Source: Vandiemenella viatica (taxonomy: Eukaryota; Arthropoda; Insecta; Orthoptera; Morabidae). From it: 64,000 nt of DNA. Within the stretch, counting starts at the first letter, position 1. Every line of letters begins with the position of its first letter. The translations under genes were made by a program, and so were the position numbers. A model generated the notes under the pieces. The model ran no database searches and was not told where the DNA came from. It saw only the letters and a list, made by a program, of their open reading frames with translations. This document shows positions 11,149 to 23,784 of the stretch, piece by piece. The stretch is taken from positions 223,818,739 to 223,882,738 of the forward strand of contig CM061919.1 of NCBI GenBank assembly GCA_031002005.1. Direction: 5' to 3'.

Positions 11149-14100
11149 GAGATCATATTAATTTCTTGTAAGTCCATAGATATAGTACAAAAGTTATGAC
11201 AAAATTTTTAGAAACGAAATCTTTCGTCAAATACAGTAATACTTGGCAGAGAAATTAATATCCATCATGCTGACATTTTCGCGACTGCCTCTTCTCATAA
11301 GTCAATTAAGGGAGGAAACATTTTCCGCAGAAGCGTTGTGCCGCTGTCTTATTACCTAAGAGGAAAGTTTTATGAAAAAAAAGAGCGGAGTAAAGCTGCG
11401 AAAAAAAGACAAAGTAAGAGGAAAAAGCGAAGGCGGGGAGCCGTCCGGTTTATTAAATTCCAGAGGACTAGCGCCGCACCTGTCTCTACAGAGAAATGTC
11501 TGCTTCTTTGTGCTACGGATACCGGAAATTGTTTTAAATTATTCGGAATGATAATGGCGGATGCGGAAGACGAACTCAAGACGTAACGAAGGAGCTTTTA
11601 AGTAAAGGGTGAGTTTTGGTGGGGGGAGGAGTAGCGCTATTAAGGTAAGTATGGCCTCTGGCTTTCAATGGACACTAAATAATTCACCGAGCGAAAATAC
11701 CAGTACTAAAAATTAAAAATCGCTCCAGAATGCGATACATCTCTCCCTAGATATAATTTATTATTATTTAATGTCAGAAAATCTTCAATAATAATAAAAT
11801 AATAGTTTAAGAATACACTTTTGCAGCAATGTAAATTAAAAGGTTAAAAATAATCTTTAAATATAAAGATTTTGCTCTACAGCGATAGGATGTTTCACAA
11901 TTCAGTAAAACTTTATTCTTAATCTAATTCAAAAAATGAAGTAGTTGACCAAAAATAATTAACTTAAACGTAAAAGAAAGCTTATGGTGCTGGATACGAG
12001 TTGTCTTACATTTTTTATTTCCAATTACTTGTAAAGGTAATCATTATGAAAAGTAAGTATAGTACACCCAGCCCCTTTTCAACATTCAAGTATTTTGATC
12101 AATGACTTTATTCTTATTTTAAACTTGTTAAAGAAATTAACTGAATTATACTGAATTGTGGGACATCCTATCACTGTTGACAAAATTTATAATTAAAGAC
12201 CATTTCTAACTTTCTAGATTACATTGTTACAAAAAAGTGTATTTTTTAAAAGTTTTTTGTTAGTCTTAAAACAATATTAAAGATATATGCAATGGGTACA
12301 CTCAAGTATTAGAATTTTATGTGTGACAATGAACTAAAAAGTATTGTATTCATATTTTGTTAATCTAGTTATTTCATCTAAGAGGTCAACATTACAAGGA
12401 ACTCTCCTTGTTGGCTTGGAGCAAACAGGTTCTTATATTCGGAGACCATCCAGTGTTGCGACTGATAGCTGCAGAAGCTTGTACGGCAGCAAAGAGACGA
12501 ATAAATCGAAATCTAGGAAGCTAATCATAGGAAGGTAATTTGAATTCCAAGTTTCCATGCATCGGAGAGCAGCTTCTGAAGAACGTGTTGATGCTGACGC
12601 CTGAATATTTTCAGTTCACTCAACACTACTGTCCACGGGATTGCATAGTGCACAGGCGATTACTTGCTGTGTTGGTACAGTATATCTTTTCTTAATTTCA
12701 CAGTAATGAGAATAAGGGGACATAGCTATGAAATTAATGTAATGTAATCCGTTCTTAATACATGTACAAAATTTGAAACAATTCTGACGTCTGGAAGTGG
12801 GTAAAAATTGAATTGAAAGATTCAGTTACTTTCATAGTACATACATACAGGTCAAGCTAAATGAAAACGTGTTAAAAGAAAACCTCAGTTGCGCGCAGAA
12901 TATTAATATATTTCGAGAAGTGTCTTGTTTGATCCATCATGTAAGAGGAGTAATCAAACAAAACAAGGCCTAAGCTTATTAGGCGCTTTGGCAAAATATG
13001 CCTGAAATAATACGGTTATTTTTATATAACAGCAATTGATACAACTTTCTTTTCTCCAGAAAATAATTGGAAGCAAAAGTCATCGAACTATCTTAAAGTA
13101 CTTAAATATCCTAGTAATTAATAATTATTTATGTGTCAATGACACACTGAAAGGATTAAGTGTATAAGGCTTTTAAGCCTTTTCTATCATATCATTTTCA
13201 TTCAACCTTGGCAAAGTTAAACATTCATAAGAAGAAGAAGAATGTAAAGAAGTATGTATTAACATTACGAGCTGAATTCAGTTATAGTATACAGATCTGT
13301 TTTTATAATAAATCTTCTGCCATAGAATTGGCCACAATCCCCGAAGATAACAAATGTGTGTAGTGTGTTGTGAAGAAAAGACGAAAGAATGGCGCCTGCC
13401 GCACAGCCGCAAGTTTCACTAAATCCAACGGACGAATCACGAATCACCATCAGTAGTGCGGTGCGGTCTTATTGTAAAAGCATCGCGTAGAGGTTCCAGG
13501 TTTAACCTGACACTTCGTTAGACACTTTGTTGATTACCAATTGTGGCCCCACCACCTATGATACCCTGCTGACCAAGTGCAAAATTGCGAAAGTTTGTTC
13601 TACCATGAAGGCTCGGATCAGTAAACCCGCTGCAAGCGCTAGACATAGGGTGCCAGAACTAACTGAGCCAAAGGGACAGGTAATAAAATTGCATCTAGAT
13701 CCATGCTTATTTGGTTAATTCTCCATTTAATTTCCACAAACTGTTTGTATATAGTCTGTTGATGAAATTTATAGTTCAGTATTACGTATACATCAAGTTG
13801 TAAATGAGTTCTAGTTAACGAGAAGAACTTCCCGTGATGCAGCCTCTGTGGGTGCCACAAGATGTCGTTTGTTTGTGTTGGCAACCCTGTCCACAGTAAA
13901 CCACCCGGCATGTCTCTTATAAACGACCGTTTTATAGCGGAGCTTGGATAAACACAACGCAATACCTTCACCGACAACACGTCAGGCAAACTCTCAGTTC
14001 GTGTAATGCCTCTGTTGAGAAACTCAACTCTGAAGGCGATCCAATTACTTAAGATGTTTTTACAGAACAGAAACAGTGTTAAAGGCGGGCATAAAGGGTG

Positions 14101-15528
14101 AGAGCTACAAGGGAAGCCATTGGCGGGAGTGGAGTGGTCATTTTGTTAATGCATTAAACATTGTTCGGAAGCGTAATCACGGACCGCTTGGTCCGCCGAC
14201 AAATTTATGTTCCGTCGTGCGGTCAGCGGCAGAAGGGAGACTGGAGACAAATGGGTGGCAGTCTATTAGGGGGGCTGCAGTGTGGACAACGGACGAGATA
14301 TTAAAGTTAGTTACGACTGCATTCGCCGCTGTCTTGTGGTTTGTTATTTACGCCCTTCATTCTAAATCTTCTTCATAAACAGAATCTATTGAATAATTTC
14401 CTAAGCTGACTCACTCATCTCAATACCTCGAGAACGGTGACGTCACGTGCCAGCTGTAACTTGAAAATTAACAGAGATATCTTTAGAAAAAATTCGAGGT
14501 TATGTCCACGATTTAATAGCTAAGCAACTGCTATAAAATTAACTGTCAAAATAAATTAATTAAGTTTGCTTTTCGTAGCATTTCATAGTTGAATAAAATA
14601 GATAAGCGTTAGTGCTGAAAAACATGGGATCACTTTTCAGTAACATATCGTTAATGAAAGCAACATAAAACAACTTTAAAAACTTAAAATTACTCATGGT
14701 TTCTGCTGTAATTACGAATACCAACTGTCATTCCGGCCTAGGCTAAATTTCGATTTAATCAAAACTTTCGCTAATGTTGCTGCCGGACCAAATTTTATGG
14801 TTTATTTGCTTTATACGTATTTTACTGACCACTTTCGTTAACGGTGTTCAGTTGATAGGCTATTTAAAGTGGACATCAGATCAAATATGTTATCGAATAG
14901 AATCATTTCTTTGGAGTTGCTCAACTATTTAGTAACATGGAATCTGTATTAATGTCTTAATCAGTATTAATTTTTTTGGTAGTTACAGACACTATGACCA
15001 AAGATTACATTTTGAACCTTTACCCAGCTTCAATAATAATAATAATAATAAACGCAATTCTTTCGATGCAATTGCGCACTCCCTTTAAACATAAATTCGT
15101 CGTATGTAGCAGACTGAACTTTTAGGATCAAACACATGTCAAGTTTGTATTTCAGCAAGTAAGTTCAGTAACCTAGAGCTTTGAAACAATTATACGATAG
15201 CGTGATCGTCTATGTGCCTGTTTTTTACGTCTATTAAGGGAAAACACAGGTCAAGTTCGTATTTGGCAGATCAGGTCAACGTGTCATACTCTTTGACCAT
15301 AAAAACTGGAACTATTCTAGACCCTTGACGAAACAAAAAAAACAAAAAAACCCGGTCATGAGCTTACACTAGGATGGAATATAAATTAATAGGTTGACAC
15401 AAGTTGGTTCATGATGACAACGAGACCAAAGAACAGATTATTTTATCTGACAACATGTTACTTCAGTAAAAGAGAATAAATAGTTTGATGCACAGCGTTT
15501 TCCAGATATTTAAAAGTGGAAGCAATGG
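11149..15528. other. Intergenic sequence without recognised gene
   Basis: Mixed AT-rich DNA. A purine-rich stretch lies at 11370-11460, an AAT microsatellite at 15032-15050, and modestly GC-richer sequence at 13380-14380. Short ORFs (13527-13718 and 14076-14378, + strand) show no domain and no splice-supported continuity. Nothing else is supported. Confidence 0.5.
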
Positions 15529-16375
15529 TCTACATCTACACCTATACTCTGAAATTCACAATACTGGGTGTGTCAGAGAGTGCTTAGCACTGCGAATAGT
15601 ATGAGGAAGAAATAATTCATTTAAGCGTCAGAACCGCACATAGTTTCTCTAATTTTATCTCCCCTTTCATTGCAACCCATATAGCTTGGTGGACGAAGTA
15701 TTTCATCGCACTCGCTAACGAAAGGTTATGTTTGCATGTTTAACAATAATTGCAATGAAATCTGTCTGCTAGATAACCATAGTCCAATCCTTGTATCAAT
15801 TCTCTGATCTCTTTGCAAGAACAGTGGCAAGCAGTATAAATCGAGCGGCTCTTCTCTGTACTTTCTATGTACCGTCAATCAATCCCTTGTGATACGGATC
15901 CCAAACGACATGATAGTAGTCCAGATGTGAACAAACGAGAGTATTGTATGCAATTTTCTTTTGTATTGTGTTACAATTTTTCGATATTAAACCTATGAAT
16001 AGGAGCCTAGAATTTACCTACGACCGAAGTTATGTGCAGAACCCATTTCACATTGAATTGCACTGGTACGCCCAAATACTTCAGGGAATCAATGTCAATA
16101 ACTCAACTATTTATTCTGTACTCCTGAACAAACGGATACTTTTTGTTAGTTATGCACATTACCTTGTACTTTTTACAGTTTAGTGATAGGTGCCACTGAT
16201 CACACGATGCCGAAATAAATTCGAATTTTTAAGCAATCGGGCGATTTTTTACTTACCTAAAGATGACTGCATCAGAGAACATTATCAAACTGTATCCTAG
16301 ATCGTTTATAACAATTATGAAAAGAAGTGAGCCTATTGCATTTCCCTGAGTGACTCCTAATGTACAGGTAGAATA
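15529..16375 (-). pseudogene. CR1-like LINE: reverse transcriptase and 3' tail, 5'-truncated
   Basis: Read on the minus strand from 16372, the order is GVTQGNAIGSLLF and INDLG (normally GVPQGSVLGPLLF and INDL), FSDAVIF at the catalytic box (normally FADD), CDQWHLSLNCKKYKVM, SLKYLGV, then the far C-terminal region and the 3' end tctacatctaca at 15540-15529. These are the RT palm motifs in correct order. Several in-frame stops and frameshifts, and loss of the second catalytic Asp, make it inactive. The tail matches the copy at 1309. The mariner at 16378 sits directly against its truncated 5' edge. Confidence 0.85.
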
Positions 16376-16538
16376 TACGAGGGTAAGTCAAATGAAAACC
16401 TTAAATTTGTAATAAAAAATCGAAATTTCGCGCCGTTATCCTGTAAGTTGGTAAGCGTGCTAAAAGCAGCGTGCAGAATGTCATGTAGATGGCAGCAGAG
16501 TGCAGATGCACAAATATCGTCGCAGTATCAGTATAAAG

Positions 16539-17069
16539 ATGGCTGCCCCACTTGAGACTTGCACCAGGGAAGAACAGCGTTCTGTTATTCGGTTTTTGAG
16601 TAGTGAAGGTGTGAAACCTATTGAAATTCATCGAAGAATGAAGGTTCAGTACGGTGATGCATGTTTGTCACAGCAGCAAGTCTACGAATGGAGTAGGAAG
16701 TTCGCAAATGGTATGACTTCAGTGGAAGATGCTCCTCGTCCAGGTCAGGCACAACGAGTTGTGACTCCACAGAACATTGCAGCAGTTGAAGCCATAGTGA
16801 TGAAAAACCGCCGAGTGACACTGAATGACATTGCAGCATGTTTAAAGATTAGTCATGGTTCTGCACACCACATTGTGCATGATGTGCTCCAGTTTCACAA
16901 AGTGTCTGCAAGATGGGTGCCATGGCAGCTGACTCCTGAAATGAGAGAACGACGTGTTGATGCTTGTGAAGAAGTTCTTCGGCGCTTTGAACGAGAAGGT
17001 GATGGCTTCCTTGCAAGGATCATTACTGGGGACGAAGCCTGGGTTCACTTCCACCAACCGGAAACGAAG
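16539..17069 (+). pseudogene. Mariner transposase, N-terminal half (interrupted)
   Basis: Starts MAAPLETCTREEQRSVIRF at 16539; an upstream in-frame ATG at 16500 lacks similarity. It contains the paired HTH region (EIHRRMKVQYGDACLS, VYEWSRKF; second HTH VTLNDIAACLKISHGSAHH), then HKVSARWVPWQLTPEMRE and the first catalytic Asp in IITGDEAWVHF. This half is open with no stop, so the LINE insertion at 17070 was probably the first serious damage here. Beyond 17069 the frame runs by chance into the LINE ORF. Confidence 0.92.
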
Positions 17070-18849
17070 GCCCCTCCGGACAACACATCAGAGCCGTTCC
17101 AAGCAACTCCCACCACTCATTAGAGAGGCCATAACAATAAAAAACAGCCTTACAAGAGAATGGCAGATCACCCAAAATCCTACCACTAAACGCCTCCTCA
17201 ACAGGATGCAAAGGCAAATAAAAGCCAATGTCCAACAGCATAGGAATCGTGAACGGGTTGGTCTGCTGGCGACAATCAACATTGAAGATTGCTCTGCCTG
17301 GAAACTCACCCGCAGGATCTTCCGGCGAACGGCTAGACTGCTTCTTCTATGTGTTGGAAACAACGTCATCTCAGACCCTATAGAGAAAGCCGAAGCCCTG
17401 GTGGAGGTTTTTCAGGAAAACTTCAGGCCAGTCAACGAACATCTCGATGCTCAACATGTCCAGCTAGTAGAGGAACGACTTCAACTCTTCCTCAACACTA
17501 CCATCCCTGAAGATGAAGAAATTGAACCCATAACTATTGAAGAAGTAGTCAACATGATCCGGAAATGTAATCCAGATAAAGCAACGGGCCATGATGGCAC
17601 TGGAGCCACCCTACTGAAACAGCAACCCGACCAAGCAGTTCCGTACGTTACTGCAGTCTTCAACCGGATACTTATCACTGGCGAATTTCCTGACTTTTGG
17701 AAGCAGGCTGACATTGTCGCGATACCTAAACCAGGCAAGGACAGGAGATCTCCAAAATCAAGCAATCAGCTTGTTACCAATGATGTCAAAATTTTTTGAA
17801 CGATTGTACTTAAAGAGACTCATCCAGCACATAGACCAGGATCATCTGTTACCGAACGAACAATTCGGCTTCAGGAAACAACACGCTACTTCACAACAAT
17901 TACTATGTCTAGTGGAGCACGCATTCAGCGCAACTGAGAAGAAAGAATTCTTCGGGGCCGTACTTTTAGACGTCACTAGAGCCTTCGATTCTGTTTGGCA
18001 TCAGGGGCATCTCTACAAGCTATTAGTTTTAGGTTTCCCCCTGTCGCATGTGAGACTGCTAAAGAGCTACCTCTCAAATAGGACCTTTAGGGTATCCTAG
18101 AAGACGCCCTTTCTTCTGCAAGAGCAATAGAGGCCGGAGTGCCACAAGGGTCAGTAATTGGTCCGGTACTCTACAACTTGTACACGTATGACTTGCCGAG
18201 AACTGACCGAGTCCATACTGCGCTCTACGCGGATGACACGGCCCAGTTCACCAGGAGCATGAGAGCCACTCAAGCACGAGCAACGCTACAAAGAGCATGT
18301 AAAAACATTGAAAGCTGGGTCAAAAGATGGCGACTGGCATTTAACCCAGGAAAGAGTCAAGCGATCTTTATCACTAGAACGAAGGTCCCTCAATTACCGC
18401 CAATCACTCTTTTCAATGAGCCCATATCATGGACACAAACTGCCACTTACCTTGGAGTCACCCTTGACAGAAGATTAACATGGAAGCAACATGTGAATAA
18501 ACTGAGATCAAAAGTGGAAGGCAGGATGAAATCGCTTTATTCTATACTAAACCCTTCGTCAACGCTTAAGCCTAATCAGGCCATCAGGCTGTACACTGCT
18601 CTAGTGCGGCCAGTTCTCGAATATGCAACAGTGGTTTGGGGCAATGCCGCCTCCAACCACATAGATCGAATCCAGACGATCCAAAACAGAGCAAATCGTT
18701 TTGCATTCAAGTTACCAAGGGATACACCGTCTGCTACACTTAATGAAATCAGCGGTCTCGAGCCACTAAGACTAAGATTCAGCAAATTAGCTAGGCAATT
18801 ATACAAAAATTGCTCACAATCAGCCAACCTGCTGATTGAACCAACTTGA
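17070..18849 (+). pseudogene. Jockey-type ORF2 reverse transcriptase (partial, frameshifted)
   Basis: The apurinic endonuclease domain is missing by 5' truncation. The order present is LPPLIREAITIKNSLTREWQ linker, EIEPITIEEVVNMIRKCNPD, KATGHDGTGATLL, IPKPGKDRRSPKS, ISLLPMMSKFFERLYLKRL, NEQFGFRKQHATSQQL, VLLDVTRAFDSVWH, AGVPQGSVIGPVLYNLY, catalytic LYADDTAQF (YADD at 18226-18237), then WRLAFNPGKSQAIF, TYLGVTLDRRLTWKQHV, VRPVLEYATVVWGNAA and a stop after LLIEPT. Frameshifts near 17760 and 18100 break the frame. The palm Asp residues are intact, so the element is damaged but not very old. Confidence 0.92.
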
Positions 18850-19047
18850 CAGCACTGCCAGAGTTAATGACAATATTAGGTGGCCCGTCCACCTAGCACG
18901 ATAATGAAAAACCGGAAATGACAATCCACCAAGGCCACACCGATTATGACAACCTGTTTGAAATGGAAGGAGATACAGTACCGCTGTAAGAACTTCCCTA
19001 CACTCCGGGAAAGATGGATCCTGGATGAATAAGTCAGCTGTGTGAAG
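17070..19047 (+). mobile_element. Jockey-clade non-LTR retrotransposon, 5'-truncated, inside mariner
   Basis: The borders are inferred from mariner continuity: HFHQPETK stops at 17069, and mariner resumes at about 19048 with RAS/EWRYSSSPKRKKF. The sequence gaag at 17066-17069 recurs at 19044-19047 and may be a short target duplication. It carries an ORF2 reverse transcriptase (separate entry) and ~200 bp of 3' UTR. No poly(A) tail is visible. The 3' UTR block aaatggaaggagatacagta followed by aacttccctacactccggg also occurs, diverged, at 54597-54645. Confidence 0.88.
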
Positions 19048-19585
19048 AGAGCGAGCAAGGAATGGCGCTATTCCTCATCACCAAAAAGAAAGAAGTTTCG
19101 AACAGAACCATCAGCAGGAAGGTTATGCTGAATCTCTTTTGGGACGAAAAAGGAGTCATTTTGGAGGATTACATGCCTAGAGGGACCACTGTCACCAGTG
19201 CATCATACACAGATCTCCTAAAAAATCATCTTCGGCCTGCAATAAAATCAAAGCGACGGGGATTGCTGTCATCAGGTGTCCTTTTGCAATATGACAATGA
19301 AGGGTTCCCACACTGCCCGTACAACAGTTGCAACAATCACAGACTTGCATTTTGAGTGTCTTCCTAATCGACCATACTCACCAGACCTTGCCCCAAGTGA
19401 TTTCCATATCTTTGGATCACTGAAAGAAGCAATGGGTGGAAAGAAGTTCCGTTCTGATTAAGAGGTACACCACGCGGTGCATGAGTGGTTGCGCGGACTA
19501 CCAAAAGAATTTTTTTTCTAAAGGAATTTATGCACTTTGTAAACGCTGGAGGACTTGCATTGAGCGTGGGGGAGATTATAATTAA
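19048..19585 (+). pseudogene. Mariner transposase, C-terminal half
   Basis: Resumes with KEWRYSSSPKRKKF, then a one-base deletion near 19120 shifts into KVMLNLFWDEKGVILEDYMP. Later blocks are SKRRGLLSSGVLLQYDN (second catalytic Asp), then a frameshift, HTARTTVATITDLHFECLP, RPYSPDLAPSDFHIF (third Asp, 34 residues between the two), EVHHAVHEWLRGLPKEFF and CIERGGDY with stop at 19583. One stop (SD, stop, EVHH) lies near 19459. All three catalytic Asp codons of the DD34D triad survive across the two halves, unlike the mariner at 7645. Confidence 0.9.
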
Positions 19586-19727
19586 AGTGATACAGCTTTC
19601 TACCACTTCTGCACAGTAAATAATACTTAAAAAATGTTTAAGGTTTTCATTTGACTCACCCTCGTAGATTAGTAAAGATGAAATAATACGATCGACCAGT
19701 TAGAATTTATTATTATTATTATTGATT

Positions 19728-19934
19728 CTGTCCTTACGCCTTGTCGACGTCATTATGGGTGGAGAAGGAATGGGTCAATGAACTGGAAGGAATTCATCCA
19801 TCACCTTTTGAAGAAACCATCCCGGTATTTACATGGAGTGATTTGAGAAAACCATGAAATACCCAAATCTGGAAGACCGAAACGGGATTCGAACCCGCGT
19901 CTTCCCGAATACTAGACCAGAACATTACCGCTAG
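19728..19934 (-). mobile_element. SINE family A copy
   Basis: Minus-strand copy with tail, core (cttttgaagaaaccatcccg and tggagtgatttgagaaaacc on the + strand), B-box region (gggattcgaacccgcgt) and a decayed A box (acattaccgctag). Preceded on the + strand by an ATT microsatellite at 19707-19724. Confidence 0.85.
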
Positions 19935-20653
19935 AAAATTTCGCATCCATTCATAAATTTAATCTATTCCGATATACTGACGAATCTTCGCTTAACATTG
20001 GTGATGTACGTGAAATAAGGAAGCAAGCTAAAATATTTCGATGTTGTGTCAGACTACTGGTTTCGACAACGAAGTAATTTAATACGCCAGATTAATATTA
20101 TGTTCCCATCCTCAAATTTGGAGCAGAAACTTTGACTTGCTTATATGTTGCAAATATTCTAATTTCTTAGAATCAAACGGAAATAAGAAACAAAGACTGA
20201 TGATTGAGGGGTTAACACTGGAGTCTGACATTATCGAGGACGTGTTGTATTTTATAAAACATTCTTGTATTTTAACATGATATTCAGTTGTATTTTTAAG
20301 GATTTGAAATAATTCAACCGTCGGCAAGAGTACCAAATCGTTTGATAGTCGTTCGGAATGAACTTTCAGCTTAGTACTCATTAGTTTCGTCTTTCATATT
20401 TGAAACAAATAGTAAAACTTCTATAACTTCATTCCCTTTTATTGACACGTTATCTAATATTTAAAGATCCGAAGATATACAGGTCCTTTGCTAGCAGTAA
20501 CTTTTACAACTCAAGGCGAACACACGAACTTTTTTTCACACTCGCCCGATCTTACTGCTATCTCCTTTCTAAACGTTACCATAGCTACCAATTTCTTTCT
20601 CAGAGTAATTATTATTCTTATTCTTTTCTTTAAATAATATGTTATACTACAGA
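19935..20653. other. AT-rich intergenic sequence
   Basis: No gene or repeat recognised. Confidence 0.5.
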
Positions 20654-20709
20654 CGGTTATCCAGATATCGATTTTCCGTGGTTTCCCGAAATAACTCCAG
20701 GAGAATGGT
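20654..20709 (+). mobile_element. SINE core fragment
   Basis: A short + strand piece of the shared SINE core: ccagatatcgattttccgtg then gtttcccgaaataactccag and gagaatgg. Head and tail are absent. Confidence 0.6.
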
Positions 20710-20929
20710 CAAAGTAGGAGTTCCACAATAAAGAAACTAATACAATGTGTTTGGAAAGAGGAAAGGAAACCACAGTGAAAGAATAAAAAAATCATGCCTT
20801 ATCATTTTTCTTTTCTTTCTCCAAAAATGTCATTTCTGCAGGTCCACTGCTGCTGAAATTCGAGAAGACCAACGATAATACTACTGTAAACAAACTAGCT
20901 GACACTGGGAATTTCCTTTCCGCGGTTGT

Positions 20930-21180
20930 AATGAAGCTCTTTAAGGCCCCTCTGTTCCCGTTGAAAGTACGACTAAATGTCGAGGTGCGCTGGGAGCCGC
21001 GTGGCGGCGTGTTTACTAAACACTGCTCACAGAGTGTGTTTGTGGGGCCGACCATGTTATTTGGTCTGGCGGAGTTAAAACAGGCGCCTCGCAGAGCAAA
21101 CAGCCTGAGCTCTTTGACTCCGCAGTTACCTGCCGCTAACGTCTTTGGAGAGAAACCGGGCGCACATTCCTAACAACGTC
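20930..21180. other. GC/CpG-rich non-coding island
   Basis: Clearly GC-richer than its AT-rich surroundings, with no open frame of recognisable similarity. It contains gtttactaaacac (forkhead-like) and cagttacctgcc (E-box-like) words. Possible regulatory element or decayed repeat; function not shown by the sequence. Confidence 0.3.
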
Positions 21181-21639
21181 ATGTCAGAGACATTATTCAG
21201 CGTTCTGATACGAGTGCTGCATTCTTTAAGTCGATTATTTCGTATTTCAACGTTCACCACAATTTCACCCACTGTTATTGAGGTTTAATCTTACATTACT
21301 CCACCACGATTTACACCAAGTTCCAAACTTAATTTTAAATTAAACATCGTTTCGGAGAAATAAGTGACAGACATCTTGTATTTAATTATTCGATTACTGT
21401 AATTTATTACGAGATTCTGTCTGTACTTTTAATGCAGCCACCGATAAAGTCCATATACTGGTTAAATTTTTTTAATGTACTGCCGTTATATTATTACGCT
21501 AGAGATACTTCGCATGAATCACATCTCTTGTTAAACAGTGAAATTAAGTCATAGCCAAAGTATATTAAAAATAAGTGAAATAATAAATATATTTTATGCG
21601 TTATAAATAGTATGTATGATATGTAGATTGCTGAAAATT
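21181..21639. other. AT-rich intergenic sequence
   Basis: Nothing recognised. Confidence 0.5.
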
Positions 21640-21960
21640 AAGTACGAAATGAACGAGTTTTGGAAGTGATGAATGAGGAAAGAAGTTTGTGGAAGAAGCT
21701 TACAGAAAGAAGAGACAGGCTAGTAGGTCATATTCTGAGACATGCTGGATTCGTTAACAGTCGAACGTAAGAACTGTAGTGGAAGACATAGATTACAATA
21801 TATGAAGCAGTTAATTGAGGACGTGGGTTGTAAGGGATATGTAGACATGAAGAGGTTAGCACAAGTTAAGAAGAGCTGGAGGATTGGATCAAACCAGTCG
21901 AAAGACAGCAAAAAAATATGTAGAATTCTTACATGTATACTGGAAGGATCTTGATTTAAT
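21640..21960 (+). pseudogene. LINE ORF C-terminus (RTE/endonuclease-RT type) remnant
   Basis: Reads VRNERVLEVMNEERSLWKKL, TERRDRLVGHILRHAGF, then after a frameshift near 21765 KNCSGRHRLQYMKQLIEDVG, CKGYVDMKRLAQ and KKSWRIGSNQSKDS. The series RLxGHILRH, GRxRLxYMKQIxED and W-R-ASNQS is the common C-terminal tail of insect non-LTR polyproteins. Only ~100 codons remain. The clade name is tentative because the polymerase domain is absent. Confidence 0.8.
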
Positions 21961-23784
21961 GAAATATAAGAAATGTGTGAATATGATCTCACGTTTTTTT
22001 TTTGCTTTACAAAAAAATGTAGCCTTTTAGAACGACATTATCAGAGTTTTTTTTTGCTTGTATGTCAAGCAGTTGAACTTTAGAGACTTTCTCACCATCC
22101 ATTCACACGATATAACAGTTTGGTCAAATAATTACCAGAAATATTATAGTAATTTGTAACAGTAGTTACTTGCCAATTTATGCGCAAGAATTATACTGAA
22201 TTTGAGCCAGACGTATATACTATTGCCAACTGCTTATTTTTTCATCACTTAGGTTTTTTTCAGTACAGTGGAAATTGCAACTCTAACAACAATTGGGGAG
22301 AAGAGGGAGATATATACTTAAATTAAAAGCTAGTTTTTTTTTTTTTGCTACTTATTTTGTTTCTTCCTTGATGCCGTCTACGTTGTCCCCTTTTGTTCTT
22401 ATCCTATAACATGTACTTATTCGTCATATTTAATTCTCATTTCTACGTCGAGGTCATTAGAGGGGAGACAGGATGGGGGGGGGGGGGGAGGAATGTGTCC
22501 ATGGCGTACCTCCATACAATTAAATTTAAATTACAAAATGAGTACCGTTTCGATGGTGAGGCGTTATAACTCTTTTACAAGTAAATAAAAATCTGTGGAT
22601 TAATTACTTAGTTATGATGTTAGTTAGTTAGTTATTGTTACATATATCTTAATTGACTTAATGTTTTAATCAGAGCAATGTTTTTTTAGTTTCTCGTAAT
22701 TAAAAGTTATCCTCTTCGCAGTCGATATTCTTATTAGAATTTAAGAAGAATAGCGGAATTTAATTTTCAGCATGTACTACGATTTGATTCAAATTCAGAT
22801 TTATTCCACAAAATTATGGATGTCCAGTAGTCTCAAGTTTGCAAGAAGCAGTTATTGTTCATTTTATTTAATAGTATTTGCACTTACTTCCGAGATTCTG
22901 AGTAATGCTGCATGAGATAGTTGTTGTTTAGCGAAAGGAAATTATAAGTCCAAACCGTATATCCTTTCCCCGTCTCCCTTTATAACACGAAGATATTTGT
23001 GTCACAATCGACATTCGTAGTTGAAACCGATATCGAGTTGTTTTGAGGCTATGTGTGTCGCTCCATATTAGGTCAGTGGTTAACTGTACTTCCTTCCATC
23101 TATTGAAATACCTGTGGCATTTAATGAAATAACTCGCTGCCAGAGTGGATTGCTCCAAATACAACAGATAAAAAAATAAAACAGAAAAAAACTGATTAAA
23201 TGGCTGGTGCTACGATCCAGTCACAATCGATAACAATAAAAACAAGTTGGTCGAAATGAATTGTGAGTGTAATGACAGAGCTGAATATTTATATTGGGCA
23301 AACAGCGGGATCGTATCAACAACATACGAATCATATCAGAATGCATGCGTTGTATCATTTTCTGCTTCGAATTGTTGATGGGCAGCAAATTTACTGGCGG
23401 TCGTGAAATTACTGTCGCTGCAGTTTTAATGTTTTCCACTCTATGCGTTACACATTCTTTTTAAACACAGTGTTTCGAAATAACACATATATAAATTCTT
23501 GTTACATTCCGACATTAGTACTATTTTTTTAGTAAGTAAATGTTGAAGATTTTATTCAGCTAATATTAGTATCAAAACTTTGTGAGCACATGCTACAGAT
23601 GTGGATCTTCGTAGCTTCATATCAACTGACCTTGTCGAACATTTTAAGTTTTTAATTTTTTACTACCTATAAACAGCAATACTGTAATGAACATTGTTTG
23701 ATGGGAATTGTTTTTTAACTTGATAATCATACCGTACTGGACGCCATACTGCTAAGAATTTTCCTTTGATTAATTGAGCTGAAT
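21961..23784. other. AT-rich intergenic sequence with simple repeats
   Basis: Contains T-runs and a poly-G run at 22476-22489. The bases before it (acgtcgaggtcattagaggg, 22445-22464) match the tail of SINE family A on the minus strand, so a SINE remnant is likely there. No gene seen. Confidence 0.5.

Larger units (their letters stand above)
16378..19664 (+). mobile_element. Mariner (DD34D) transposon, split by a jockey LINE
   Basis: The termini are inverted repeats beginning cgagggtaagtcaaatgaaa on the left and cgagggtgagtcaaatgaaa on the right, 28 bp with one mismatch, flanked by TA at 16376-16377 and 19665-19666 (the mariner target duplication). Without the ~1.98-kb LINE at 17070-19047 the element would be ~1.3 kb, the normal mariner size. 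The transposase halves are listed separately. Confidence 0.93.

Noticed and set aside
13527..13718. An ORF with a NCGPTTYDTLL stretch faintly like retroelement gag segments.
   Set aside because: The similarity is limited to a few residues, and no flanking frame continues a gag or protease domain.
14076..14378. A 100-codon ORF with a hydrophobic C-terminal stretch.
   Set aside because: No similarity and no supporting upstream signals; codon content looks random and length alone is not persuasive.
16500..17123. A 207-residue mariner-like host protein.
   Set aside because: The last ~18 residues come from the inserted jockey LINE; the frame is an insertion artefact.
17023..17765. Minus-strand ORFs over the mariner and jockey region.
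   Set aside because: They are antisense shadows of the plus-strand transposase and reverse transcriptase.
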